62,587 bases of DNA from Yoonia sp. (GTDB taxonomy: Bacteria; Pseudomonadota; Alphaproteobacteria; Rhodobacterales; Rhodobacteraceae), in assembly GCF_017854415.1 (NCBI RefSeq), contig NZ_JAFMHR010000002.1, positions 1 to 62,587 on the forward strand. Direction: 5' to 3'. Every line of letters begins with the position of its first letter. The stretch's first letter is position 1. The notes beneath the pieces are model-generated. The model saw only the letters and a program-made list of their open reading frames with translations, was not told the DNA's origin and searched no databases. A program made the position numbers and the translations under genes. Below, piece by piece: positions 26,613-34,767 of the stretch.

Positions 26613-27776
26613 TTAGCGTAGGCGTGCGCGTAGGACTCTGATCATATTGCCGCCCATGATTTTCGTGATTTGTGCTTCGGTGAGGCCGGTTTCGAGTAGG
26701 GCATGGGTGAGGCTGGCGAGTTGTGATACGTCAAAACCGGTTGTCACTGCACCGTCAAAGTCTGACCCAAGCGAAACGTGATCTTCGCCCAGCAAATCGA
26801 CCGCTGCTTTGATTGTTGCGGCCACCCCTGATGGACTGTCGTCGCAGATGACATCGGCCCAATAGCCGATCGCGATGACCCCGCCTTTTGCAGCGATTGC
26901 TTGCATCAGGTGATCGGGAAAGTTGCGTTTGACGGGGCAGACGCTGAAAATACCTGTGTGACTGACGACGATGGGCATGTCAGTTATTTCCAGCACATCA
27001 CGCGCCACTTGCTGCGACGAGTGCGCAAGGTCCAGGATCAGCCCGCGTGCTTCGACGTCTGCCACAACTTGCCGTCCGAAATCGGTCAGGCCGTGGTCAC
27101 CCTCGCCATGCAAAGACCCACCCAAGACGTTATCAAAAAAGTGTTGCAGCGCGATCATGCGGTGCCCTGCTGCCATCAGTTTATCAAGGTTTGCGATGTC
27201 CCCTTCGAGCGCATGTGCCCCTTCGATACCCAACAAGCCGCCAACCACGATTTGCCCCGCAGCGCGGTCTGAAAGCAGTGTTTCAAGGTCGGCACGGGTT
27301 TTGATGACCCGCAGTTGCCCATTCGATGCATCCGCATAATCATGCAGTCGCTTTGCTTGGTGCATTGCGCGCTCCAGCAGGCTGTTCCATGTGCGCGGCG
27401 GCCAGAGTTGTGCGACAACCAGCGTTGTAATGCTGTCTGAAGCATCGGCTGAATTGCCATCATAATTTTGCCCTGCCGGGCTTTTTGTGACCGCAGTGAA
27501 CATTTGCAAGGCGACATTGCCTGCGATCAAACGTGGCAAATCCACATGCCCGCGATCGGAGTGATCCAGCAAGCTGCGTCGCCACATAAGAGTGTCAGCA
27601 TGCCAATCGCCGATGATCAGTTCATCGTGCAGGGCTTGCGCCTGCGCCGATACGGGAAATGGGACATGCGGTGTGACGGCGTTGCGGTTGTCTTCGACGA
27701 TGCCGGGGACAAATATCAAAAACCCCGCGACGGCCGCACAGAGGGCAAGGCCCAGAATTTTAACGAACAACTTCAT
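26613..27776 (-). CDS. M19 family membrane dipeptidase
   Basis: 387 residues with an N-terminal membrane anchor or signal helix (about 5-25). The zinc peptidase pattern is visible: HAD at 59-61 in IIGDWHADTLMW, the bridging Glu in GIEGAHAL, His in DLAHSSQQ and VVSHTG, and the late Asp in GSDFDGAV. Renal dipeptidase-like enzymes cleave dipeptides, often with D-residues or beta-lactam-like bonds. A periplasmic location is inferred from the leader. It lies downstream of the lytic transglycosylase gene by 14 bases, so the pair may recycle cell-wall peptides. Confidence 0.88.
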   Translation of the reverse strand: MKLFVKILGLALCAAVAGFLIFVPGIVEDNRNAVTPHVPFPVSAQAQALHDELIIGDWHADTLMWRRSLLDHSDRGHVDLPRLIAGNVALQMFTAVTKSPAGQNYDGNSADASDSITTLVVAQLWPPRTWNSLLERAMHQAKRLHDYADASNGQLRVIKTRADLETLLSDRAAGQIVVGGLLGIEGAHALEGDIANLDKLMAAGHRMIALQHFFDNVLGGSLHGEGDHGLTDFGRQVVADVEARGLILDLAHSSQQVARDVLEITDMPIVVSHTGIFSVCPVKRNFPDHLMQAIAAKGGVIAIGYWADVICDDSPSGVAATIKAAVDLLGEDHVSLGSDFDGAVTTGFDVSQLASLTHALLETGLTEAQITKIMGGNMIRVLRARLR

Positions 27777-27790
27777 TGGTTGCGGTCTAT

Positions 27791-28957
27791 CTAGAGCCGA
27801 CCTAACAGATCACGCGTAGGCCATGCATCGGCTGGCAACCCGAGGCGTCCCTGTTCAGCCTGTACCGCTGCCCGTGTCATCGCGCCCAGGATTCCGTCTA
27901 TGCCACCCACATCATGCCCGCGTGCGGTCAGTTTGCTTTGCAGTTGCTGCATTTCTTGACCGCTAAGTGCAGGCGTCGGATTGCCCGCATCATAGACGGG
28001 TGCGCCGCCCAAACGTGTCGCGAAATAGGCAGCAGTTGTGACGTAAACAAAGCTTTTGTTCCACTCAAAGTAGACCTCGAAATTCGGATAGGCCAAGAAC
28101 GCTGGGCCGTCGCGTCCCATTGGCAGCAGGACCGATGCTTCGAGGTTGGAGGGCCCCAGCGATCCAGTGCGCGCAGTGACCCCGCGACTGGCCCATTCAC
28201 GCACACTGGCTTTGTGGTTCAGGCCGGTTTGTGACCAGTCCAGATTGGAGGGCAAAGCGATCTCTTGCAGCCACGGTTCATTCGCCCGCCAGCCTAGTGA
28301 CGACAGAACATTCGCGCCCGTCATCAATGCGTCGGGTGACGAGTTTTTGAGGTCCACGACCCCGTCGCCATCCCCGTCCATGCCTTGGCGCACGATTTCA
28401 CGGGGCAGTTTTTGCAATTGCCCGATTTCGCCTGCCCATGCCCCAGTTGTTGTAGCCGGGTTCATGCCGCCGCGGCGGTAAAGTTCGATTGCGGCAATCA
28501 GTTGAGGGCGGAACAGCTCTGGCCTGCGGCAATCGTGGGCAAGTGTGAGCAGTGCGTTGCGTGTGTTAAAGTTACCTTGGACTTGACCAAAATCGGTTTC
28601 AAACGCCCAAAATGCCAAAAGGACGCCGCGCGGGATGCCAAAACGGGCTTCGATCGTGTCAAAGGTGCTGTCAAAGCGGCTTCCATAGGTTGCCCCGTTG
28701 TTGATGCGGTTTTGGCTGATTAAGGCACGCGAGAAACTTACAAAGTCTTTCTGGAAAACGCCTTGTGACCGATCTGCATTGATGACCGATTGTTCGATCT
28801 GCGCGCCTTGGAAAAAGGCATCTGTGACGGATGCGGGAATGCCCGTTGCTTGCGCTTCGGCTTTGACGTCGTTGATGAATGCGCCAACTGGCCCGCCGCA
28901 GGTTTGGGCATTGGCCGCATTTGCGAAAAGAATGAGGGCGAGGGCTGCTGCGCGCAT
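27791..28957 (-). CDS. Lytic murein transglycosylase with C-terminal peptidoglycan-binding domain
   Basis: About 388 residues. A signal peptide (MRAAALALILFANAANAQ) is followed by an MltB-type lytic transglycosylase domain with the catalytic Glu in LAFWAFETDFG (about residue 96) and QLQKLPREI, then a peptidoglycan_binding_1 domain at the end (LTARGHDVGGIDGILGAMTRAA). It cleaves the glycan strand in the periplasm to make anhydromuropeptides. The track start is 24 codons early; GGAG six bases upstream and the signal peptide fix the internal ATG. It precedes the M19 dipeptidase gene. Confidence 0.9.
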   Translation of the reverse strand: MRAAALALILFANAANAQTCGGPVGAFINDVKAEAQATGIPASVTDAFFQGAQIEQSVINADRSQGVFQKDFVSFSRALISQNRINNGATYGSRFDSTFDTIEARFGIPRGVLLAFWAFETDFGQVQGNFNTRNALLTLAHDCRRPELFRPQLIAAIELYRRGGMNPATTTGAWAGEIGQLQKLPREIVRQGMDGDGDGVVDLKNSSPDALMTGANVLSSLGWRANEPWLQEIALPSNLDWSQTGLNHKASVREWASRGVTARTGSLGPSNLEASVLLPMGRDGPAFLAYPNFEVYFEWNKSFVYVTTAAYFATRLGGAPVYDAGNPTPALSGQEMQQLQSKLTARGHDVGGIDGILGAMTRAAVQAEQGRLGLPADAWPTRDLLGRL

Positions 28958-29051
28958 TGTGATCTCCGGCTTGGTTGATTGCGTTGAGCGTAGCAGTGCA
29001 GGGCAGGCGCGCAAGTGGTCATGCAACACAGCGGGGCAATACGCCGACTGG

Positions 29052-29948
29052 TTAGAGCAGAGCCAAAAGCAGGGCCATCACGAGCGACGCACCCCAGGTT
29101 TTCCAAAGCACGCCTATTGTCCGGTCGATATCGTCCGCACCCAGATCGCGCTCTCCATCGCCATTCACAAACGGGAAATCCTGCATTTGCCCATCATAGC
29201 TGCGCGGTCCACTGAGGGCGATGTCCAGACCATGCGCCATCGCGGCCTCTGGCCAGCCGGCATTTGGAGAGCGGTGCAGCGGGGCTTCGTGCAGGATTGG
29301 ACGCGGGTTCGGGCGCGTTGTCACAGCCCAAATCAACACTGCGGTCAAGCGCGCAGGGATCAGGTTCAGCAGGTCATCAAACCGTGCCGCTGCCCATCCG
29401 AATTGTTCATGTTTTGGTGTGCGGTAGCCGATCATACTGTCGGCAGTATTGGTAATCTTGTAGATTAAAAGCCCCGGCAGTCCTGCGATTGCGAACCAAA
29501 AGATTGGCGCGATTACGCCGTCTGACAGATTTTCAGCGGCACTTTCGATAGCAGAACGCGCAACTGAAGGTCTGTCCATCGTGCGCGTGTCGCGTCCCAC
29601 GATCATCGCCACGCTTTTTCGTGCATCGCCGAGTGAGAGGCGCAACGCGTTGCCCACGGCCTGCACATGTTCGACAAGAGATTTTTGTGCCAGCAGAATG
29701 GCGAGGATCACGATGTCTAGGAGGTTTGTCGGCAAAAGCTGGATCAGCCAGCCTGACAATCCCGCACTCACGCACAATCCAATCAACGTCATTACGCCCA
29801 TGAGCTGCTTGTTGTCGCCGCGATTGAACCGCGCGTCGCACCACCCGATGAGCCGTCCCATTAGCACGGCTGGATGTGGGACGCGGTTCCATAGCCAGCG
29901 CGGTTCGCCCAAAGCAGCATCCAGAAGCATCGCTATGACTAGCGTCAC
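29052..29948 (-). CDS. cbiB: Adenosylcobinamide-phosphate synthase CbiB/CobD
   Basis: About 298 residues of a polytopic membrane protein. It has the family blocks LDAALGEPRWLWNRVPHP, GRLIGWCD near the start and MIGYRTPKHEQFGWAAARFDD in the middle, with several hydrophobic helices. It joins adenosylcobyric acid to aminopropanol phosphate at the inner membrane. The track start is eight codons earlier; the GTG at 29948 overlaps the cobC stop by four bases (GTGA) with GGAAG upstream, matching the style of this operon, so it is preferred. Order DUF1636-cobC-cbiB in one minus-strand operon. Confidence 0.9.
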   Translation of the reverse strand: MTLVIAMLLDAALGEPRWLWNRVPHPAVLMGRLIGWCDARFNRGDNKQLMGVMTLIGLCVSAGLSGWLIQLLPTNLLDIVILAILLAQKSLVEHVQAVGNALRLSLGDARKSVAMIVGRDTRTMDRPSVARSAIESAAENLSDGVIAPIFWFAIAGLPGLLIYKITNTADSMIGYRTPKHEQFGWAAARFDDLLNLIPARLTAVLIWAVTTRPNPRPILHEAPLHRSPNAGWPEAAMAHGLDIALSGPRSYDGQMQDFPFVNGDGERDLGADDIDRTIGVLWKTWGASLVMALLLALL

Positions 29949-30880
29949 AACGCGGCTTCCAACTGGTCCCACCGATCAGCAGCAGGCAGGCCAAGGCGCA
30001 GCCAATTGTCTGCATAGGGAAATGTGCGCGACCATATGTGATGACGCGCTAGGCGGTCTTGCATGGCCGCAGCGTCCCCAACATCATAAAGCCGGAAAAG
30101 CGTTGTGCCGCCGACCAGTTTTGCTCCTGTCGCTGTGACCAAACGGTCAATGCGTTTGGTGTCACCTGTCAGACACATGCGGGTTTCATTGGCCCATTGC
30201 GGATCAGACAATGCCTTTGCCCCGATGGACAGGGCGGGGCCAGATATCTGCCAAGGGCCAAGTGTGTCCGTCAGATTGGCGATGATCGCAGGGTCGCCGA
30301 TTGCGAAACCAAGACGCAAGCCTGCCAACCCCCAGAATTTACCGAAGCTTTTCAAAACGACTGTGCCGGGGCGTTTGGCCAATGCGATCAGCGAAGCATT
30401 GGGCATTACATCGCAAAAGCTTTCGTCGATGATGACATAGGGGGCTGTCAGATTGTCAGCCTGCCACAAATGCCCGTCTGGATTGTTAGGATGCACCGCG
30501 ACGATCGCGTGGCTTGGTTCTTGACCCAAGATCCATCCGGATGCAGCAAACGCTGCCGCATGTTCATTGTAGGTCGGGCCGGGGATAGAAACTGTGCCCG
30601 TGGGAAGGACGCGCGGCATTGCTGCAATGATCGCCGACGCACCAGTGGCCCCAATGATAGCAGCCTCATCAGGGATGTTCCAAAAGCTCCGCGCTAAATC
30701 ATAAAGCCGCGTGAATGCTGCCTGATCCGGCAAGGCCGTCCAAGCGTCATGCGGAAGTGTCGGCATGGGGTAAGGTGTTGGATTAATTCCAGTCGACAGG
30801 TCCAGCCAGCTTTCACGCGTCCCACCGTATTGGGCAATCGCGGCATCAATACCGCCGCCATGATCGCGCTTTTGGGTCAT
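29945..30880 (-). CDS. cobC: Threonine-phosphate decarboxylase-like aminotransferase CobC
   Basis: About 311 residues of a fold-type I PLP enzyme. It has WLDLSTGINPTPYP near the start, HPNNPDGH, and the PLP lysine in VVLKSFGKFWGLAGLRLGF. It makes the (R)-1-amino-2-propanol phosphate linker from threonine phosphate for the next enzyme, CbiB. The chosen ATG overlaps the DUF1636 stop by four bases (ATGA), 20 codons inside the track ORF. The start MTQKRDHGGGID fits the family, which begins HGG--. Confidence 0.88.
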   Translation of the reverse strand: MTQKRDHGGGIDAAIAQYGGTRESWLDLSTGINPTPYPMPTLPHDAWTALPDQAAFTRLYDLARSFWNIPDEAAIIGATGASAIIAAMPRVLPTGTVSIPGPTYNEHAAAFAASGWILGQEPSHAIVAVHPNNPDGHLWQADNLTAPYVIIDESFCDVMPNASLIALAKRPGTVVLKSFGKFWGLAGLRLGFAIGDPAIIANLTDTLGPWQISGPALSIGAKALSDPQWANETRMCLTGDTKRIDRLVTATGAKLVGGTTLFRLYDVGDAAAMQDRLARHHIWSRTFPYADNWLRLGLPAADRWDQLEAAL

Positions 30881-31251
30881 TCGTCTGTCGGCAATGGCGG
30901 GTGACGGGTCACAAAGTGGCCCTTGATCGCGACCGGCCATTCACGAAACGGAACGCGGCCTGTTTCGGACTGGGCATGCTGCATGGCGTAAGCCACGATT
31001 CCAGCTGCGGCATCCGCGTCAGGATCAAACGCACCAAGGGTATAGTTCAGCTTTCCGGCGCCCTGAATTGCGACATTGCATGCGCCTTTGCAGCCCATCA
31101 GGCACGACACACGACGCGTTTTGACGCCGGACAAGCCCGTAGCTGCCGCTTCGATCAGTTCGGCAAGCGCCTCACCGTCGGTCTTTTCCATCGCACCCGC
31201 GTCCCAGCCTTCGCGCTTGCAGGTGTCGCAGGTCGTAATCCAAGTCGTCAT
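30877..31251 (-). CDS. DUF1636 family predicted metal-binding protein
   Basis: 124 residues with CDTCKREGW near the N-terminus and VSCLMGCKGACNVAIQ in the middle. The four-Cys pattern resembles thioredoxin-like [2Fe-2S] ferredoxins, and the family is often called a metal-binding protein of unknown function. It is the first gene of an operon with cobC and cbiB, linked by a four-base overlap. A redox or cobalt-handling role in cobalamin synthesis is inference from this position. The family is not experimentally assigned to my knowledge. Confidence 0.72.
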   Translation of the reverse strand: MTTWITTCDTCKREGWDAGAMEKTDGEALAELIEAAATGLSGVKTRRVSCLMGCKGACNVAIQGAGKLNYTLGAFDPDADAAAGIVAYAMQHAQSETGRVPFREWPVAIKGHFVTRHPPLPTDE

Positions 31252-31315
31252 CGCTCACCGCCCAATCTGTGTTGCCGCGTTTCAAACGGATTCTTGCTCT
31301 GTGCACAAGGTATCA

Positions 31316-31357
31316 AGCGCCAAACTGCCGATTGGAACAGTTTGGCGCTGCGTTTTT
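31316..31357. terminator. Perfect 12-bp inverted repeat with T run
   Basis: AGCGCCAAACTG and CAGTTTGGCGCT pair perfectly around a 10-base loop, followed on the plus strand by GCGTTTTT. It lies between the end of the glutathionyl-hydroquinone reductase gene (-) and the start of the DUF1636 operon (-). For the minus-strand gene the T run is on the wrong side, so it could be a weak reverse terminator, or a block on plus-strand antisense transcripts, or a regulatory hairpin in the leader of the downstream operon. Confidence 0.65.
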
Positions 31358-31378
31358 GGGCTGAATGATGCTTGGCGC

Positions 31379-32353
31379 CTATGACCGCCCGTGTGGTGCA
31401 TCCAAATGCAGTTCCGGATTGATCGGGATAATCCGGTTTGGGTTAATCGTGTCATGGCTATAGTGATAGTGGCGCACGATATGCTCCATATTCACCGTCG
31501 CTGCGACCCCTGGGATTTGATAAAGTTCACGCATGTACCCTGTCAGGTTTGGGTAATCAGCAATGCGCTTGCGGTTACACTTAAAGTGCAGGTGATAAAC
31601 AGGATCAAAACGGACCAGTGTGGTCCAAAGCCGCCAATCGGCCTCGGTCAACTTGTCGCCCATCAGATAGCGGTTTTCAGCCAAACGTGCCTCTAGCCAA
31701 TCCAGAGTGTCAAATAGCGGGTGAATAGCCTTGTCGTAGGCCGCTTGAGTTGTCGCAAAACCGGATTTGTAGACGCCATTGTTCAGCGTGTCATAGATCC
31801 GGTCGTTCACAGGCGCGATGGCATCACGCAATTCTTCCGGCCAGTAATCGTCGTTGTTGCCGGTCACGTCATTGAACGCGCTGTTGAACATGCGAATGAT
31901 CTCGGACGATTCGTTCGAGACGATTTTGTTCGTCTGTTTGTCCCACAAGATCGGCACGGTTACGCGGCCGCTCACGTCTGGTACGGCTTTGATGTAAATA
32001 TCGCGTGCAAACTGCAGACCGAACAGCGTGTCACCTGTGGCGCCGTGTTCATCTGCCTCGAAGGTCCAGCCCTCGGACAACATATCGGGATGAACTGCAG
32101 AGATGCTAATATGATCGGTTAGGCCCTTAAGTTGGCGAAAGATCAATGTGCGGTGCGCCCATGGGCAAGCGTATGAAACATAAAGGTGGTAACGTCCTGA
32201 TTCCGCTTTGAAACCAGCCTCACCAGATGGGCCAGCAGACCCGTCCGCTGTGACCCAATCGCGAAAGCTTGCGTCTTTGCGCACGAATGCGCCGCCGGAT
32301 TTCTTTGTATCGTACCAAACGTCGTGCCAGACACCGTCAACAAGTTGGCCCAT
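31379..32353 (-). CDS. Glutathionyl-hydroquinone reductase-like glutathione transferase
   Basis: 324 residues of the Xi-class/GHR family (YqjG, PcpF). The catalytic Cys is in the characteristic YACPWAHRTL block near residue 64, followed by HPDMLSEGW and a thioredoxin-fold to helical-domain layout, with the C-terminal tail YYYSHDT-NPNRIIP of this family. It reduces glutathionyl-hydroquinones to hydroquinones using glutathione. AAGGAG before the ATG supports the start. It is a single gene divergent from the DUF6732-cbiX-cob operon. Confidence 0.88.
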   Translation of the reverse strand: MGQLVDGVWHDVWYDTKKSGGAFVRKDASFRDWVTADGSAGPSGEAGFKAESGRYHLYVSYACPWAHRTLIFRQLKGLTDHISISAVHPDMLSEGWTFEADEHGATGDTLFGLQFARDIYIKAVPDVSGRVTVPILWDKQTNKIVSNESSEIIRMFNSAFNDVTGNNDDYWPEELRDAIAPVNDRIYDTLNNGVYKSGFATTQAAYDKAIHPLFDTLDWLEARLAENRYLMGDKLTEADWRLWTTLVRFDPVYHLHFKCNRKRIADYPNLTGYMRELYQIPGVAATVNMEHIVRHYHYSHDTINPNRIIPINPELHLDAPHGRS

Positions 32354-32654
32354 GTGTATTCTCCTTCAATGCGTTGATCCGTACTTAGCGCAACTGCAAC
32401 CTCGAACATAGGGCATTGAATGCGCAAAGAGCGTGCGATGATGCACACCAGAGGATCTTGCCGCGGCGCAGGTCCAAATTGTCGCTTATGCGTTTGCCCT
32501 GCACCTCACTGGCCACTATACGGACCACCAGACGAAGCCCACGCAGGGCCAGAACGGTTGGGGGCAGATCGGTCGACCCACTAAGGGGACCAGATGCCGC
32601 ATCGTCGATATCCGCAGTGCGGGTTTCTGGTCATGTCGTGAAACGGAGGGTCCC
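32354..32654. other. 301-base intergenic region, divergent promoters
   Basis: It separates the glutathione transferase gene (-) from the DUF6732/cbiX/cob gene run (+) and must hold promoters for both. The ORF at 32416-32670 is Arg-rich and unlike a real protein. I looked for the cobalamin riboswitch core (GCCACTG and the AGCCAGGAGACC box), given the downstream genes, and did not find it. No other element is clear. Confidence 0.5.
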
Positions 32655-32867
32655 ATGCGCGGATTGCTAACACTGACGTTGATTTTTGCTGGAACTGCTG
32701 CGGCAGCACATCCCGGCCATTGGGCGGATATTGCAGGCCACGACCATTGGGTCGCAGGTGCGGCAATCGGTCTGGCGGGATTAGCCGCGATATGGGGTGC
32801 TCTTAAAGGCAAAAAAGCCCAAGAAGACGCAGAACCCGAAGAAGAAATGGAAGAGGAAGCAGCATGA
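32655..32867 (+). CDS. DUF6732-like small membrane protein
   Basis: 70 residues: a signal/anchor (MRGLLTLTLIFAGTAAAA), a His-containing segment (HPGHWADIAGHDHW), a second hydrophobic helix (AGAAIGLAGLAAIWGALKG) and a tail of acidic residues (EEEMEEEAA). GGAGGGTCCC before the ATG supports the start. It overlaps cbiX by four bases (ATGA), so the two are coupled. Histidines and glutamates suggest metal binding at or outside the membrane, and with cbiX a role in cobalt supply or sensing is plausible but unproven. The family name is from memory. Confidence 0.6.
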   Translation: MRGLLTLTLIFAGTAAAAHPGHWADIAGHDHWVAGAAIGLAGLAAIWGALKGKKAQEDAEPEEEMEEEAA

Positions 32868-34063
32868 AAACCGGTGTTATGATTTGCGGTCACGGTTCGC
32901 GCAGCCAATCGGCCGTGGACGAATTTGCAACGCTTGCTGACAAGTTGCCCGCCTACTTGCCCAAAGACTGGATGACTGACTACGGCTATCTGGAATTCGC
33001 CAATCCGGTCATCCGTGACGGCCTTGATAAACTACGCGAGGCAGGCTGCGAACGCATCCTTGCGGTGCCCGGCATGTTGTTCGCCGCGATGCACGCCAAG
33101 AACGATATTCCTACGGTTTTGAACACCTACGCTGCAAAACACGGCATGACCGTATCTTACGGCCGCGAATTGGGCGTTGATCCAAAGATGATCGCCGCCG
33201 CCGCTGGACGTATTCAGGCTGCGGTTGATGCGGCCAATGCAGAACATGGCGAAATGCCTCTGACAGAAACGTGCCTTGTGGTTATCGGACGCGGTGCATC
33301 TGACCCTGACGCCAACGGCAACGTCGCCAAGATCGCGCGCATGCTACAAGAAGGCATGGGCTTTGGCTGGGCAGAAGTTGGTTATTCCGGTGTCACTTTC
33401 CCACTTGTCGAACCCTGCCTGCAACACGTGGCAATGCTGCCTTACAAGCGCATTATAGTGTTCCCGTATTTCCTATTTTCCGGCATCCTGATCGACCGTA
33501 TTTACGGCTTCACCGATCAAGTCGCTGCCGAACACCCCGATCTTCAGTTCATTAAGGCTGGCTACTTGGGCGACCACCCCAAAGTCCTCGAGACCTTTGC
33601 CGAACGCATTATGGAACAAGACAGCGACACCCCGCCGCCCAACTGTGGCATCTGTGGATATCGCAGTCAGGTACTGGCGCTCGAGGACGGCAAATCACAC
33701 AAAATCAGCGTCGAAGACCGGAGCCATCCGGCCTTTGGCTCCGTCCCGCCGCCGACCTGCGTTCTGTGCAAGTACCGTACGCAAGTGTTGGGCTTTGAAG
33801 GCGAAGTGGGGGCCGTACAAGAAAGCCACCATCACCACGTCGAAGGCCAAGGCGCAAACGCACCCGGCTCTAACGTTGCTGATTGCGCGCTGTGCGACAC
33901 ATTCTGTACCGGCATGTGCCGGCTCGCGGCGCAGGACAAGCACGACCATGATCACCACCACGGTCACGACCATCACCACCATGATCACGACCACCAGCAC
34001 GCAACGTACCCACATGCTAAACACCCGCATGGCCCCGAAAGCGCGCGCAAGCCAAAGCCCTGA
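32864..34063 (+). CDS. cbiX: Sirohydrochlorin cobaltochelatase CbiX, long form with Cys and His-rich tail
   Basis: 399 residues. The first 245 make two chelatase half-domains: CGHGSRSQSAVDEF at 8-21 with catalytic His10, and a second with VVIGRGASDPDANGN where Arg replaces the expected His; FPYFLFSGILIDRI follows. From 260 on there is a unique tail: two CxxCxYRxQVL repeats (261-271, 299-309), a CALCDTFCTGMC cluster (341-352) and a run of His/Asp to about 390. It inserts cobalt (or another metal) into sirohydrochlorin. The tail could store metal or hold an iron-sulfur cluster, as in other long CbiX forms. It is coupled to a small membrane protein gene. Confidence 0.85.
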   Translation: MKTGVMICGHGSRSQSAVDEFATLADKLPAYLPKDWMTDYGYLEFANPVIRDGLDKLREAGCERILAVPGMLFAAMHAKNDIPTVLNTYAAKHGMTVSYGRELGVDPKMIAAAAGRIQAAVDAANAEHGEMPLTETCLVVIGRGASDPDANGNVAKIARMLQEGMGFGWAEVGYSGVTFPLVEPCLQHVAMLPYKRIIVFPYFLFSGILIDRIYGFTDQVAAEHPDLQFIKAGYLGDHPKVLETFAERIMEQDSDTPPPNCGICGYRSQVLALEDGKSHKISVEDRSHPAFGSVPPPTCVLCKYRTQVLGFEGEVGAVQESHHHHVEGQGANAPGSNVADCALCDTFCTGMCRLAAQDKHDHDHHHGHDHHHHDHDHQHATYPHAKHPHGPESARKPKP

Positions 34064-34065
34064 TC

Positions 34066-34101
34066 ATCATCTTGCCCTGAAAACTCCCGCCGGAGGCTCC
34101 G
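34066..34101 (-). repeat. Dispersed repeat, reverse orientation
   Basis: The minus strand reads CGGAGCCTCCGGCGGGAGTTTTCAGGGCAAGATGATG, nearly the same as the copy at 45879 (GCCTCCGGCGGGAGTTTAAGAGGCAAGATGATAAGG). It lies between the cbiX stop and the cobH start, opposite in direction to both. Confidence 0.65.
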
Positions 34102-34131
34102 ACCTTCGCCTCCCGACACAAAGGCCAGCCA

Positions 34132-34767
34132 TTGCGCCCCTACGAAAAAGACCCAAAGGCGATCTACGCCCAAAGCTTCGCCACAGTGCGGGCAGAGGCG
34201 CGTCTGGACCGGTTTGCTCCGGCGATGCAGCCGTTGGTCACACGGTTGATTCATGCGTGTGGCATGATCGAAATCGCAGATCGCTTGGCGTTTTCCCCAG
34301 ATGCCGCAGTCGCCGGACATGCGGCACTTGCTGCCGGTGCTCCTGTCTTATGTGATTGTGAAATGGTCGGCGCGGGTATCATCCGGCGTTATTTGCCAGC
34401 CCAAAACGAGGTCATTGTGACTCTCAACAATCCGTCCGTGCCAGCGCATGCAGCAGAGATTGGCAATACGCGATCTGCCGCAGCGGTAGAGCTGTGGAAA
34501 GAACATATCGACGGCGCTGTTGTGGCGATTGGAAACGCGCCAACCGCACTATTCCACTTACTAGAGATGCTTGATGCTGGCTGGCCAAAACCTGCTGTGA
34601 TCTTGGGCTTTCCAGTCGGGTTTATCGGCGCCGCCGAAAGCAAGGCAGAACTTGCGTCGAACCCGCGCGGCAGCGAATTCGTCGCATTGCGCGGACGGCG
34701 TGGCGGGTCTGCAATGGCTTCGGCTGCGGTAAATGCGCTGGCTGCGGGATTACCCGAAGATGTCTGA
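34132..34767 (+). CDS. cobH: Precorrin-8X methylmutase CobH
   Basis: 211 residues. Starts YEKDPKAIYAQSFATVRAE, with the catalytic His in LIHACGMIEIADRL (about residue 42) and GFPVGFIGAAESK near the C-terminus, all diagnostic. It moves the C11 methyl to C12 to give hydrogenobyrinic acid. A TTG start is inferred with AAAGG upstream. Its end overlaps the cobL start by eight bases (ATGTCTGA). First of a plus-strand set cobH-cobL-cobI-cbiG/cobJ-cobM. Confidence 0.9.
   Translation: MRPYEKDPKAIYAQSFATVRAEARLDRFAPAMQPLVTRLIHACGMIEIADRLAFSPDAAVAGHAALAAGAPVLCDCEMVGAGIIRRYLPAQNEVIVTLNNPSVPAHAAEIGNTRSAAAVELWKEHIDGAVVAIGNAPTALFHLLEMLDAGWPKPAVILGFPVGFIGAAESKAELASNPRGSEFVALRGRRGGSAMASAAVNALAAGLPEDV

Noticed and set aside
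28698-29468. 256-residue plus-strand ORF across the lytic transglycosylase and cbiB
   Set aside because: It overlaps two real minus-strand genes, is Arg/Cys-rich and has no domain.
30059-30697. 212-residue plus-strand ORF inside cobC
   Set aside because: Shadow of the PLP enzyme gene; the predicted protein is Cys/Arg-rich with no family.
32354-32654. Possible cobalamin riboswitch before cbiX
   Set aside because: GCAACTGCAA and CACTGGCCACT resemble pieces of the core but their order and the AGCCAGGAGACC box are missing.
32416-32670. 84-residue ORF in the intergenic region before the DUF6732-like gene
   Set aside because: Very Arg-rich, overlaps the better-supported start at 32655 and lacks a ribosome-binding site.
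33695-34030. Minus-strand Val/Met-rich ORF opposite the CbiX His tail
   Set aside because: It is the reverse reading of CAC/CAT histidine codons (GTG/ATG), so its membrane-protein look is an artefact.
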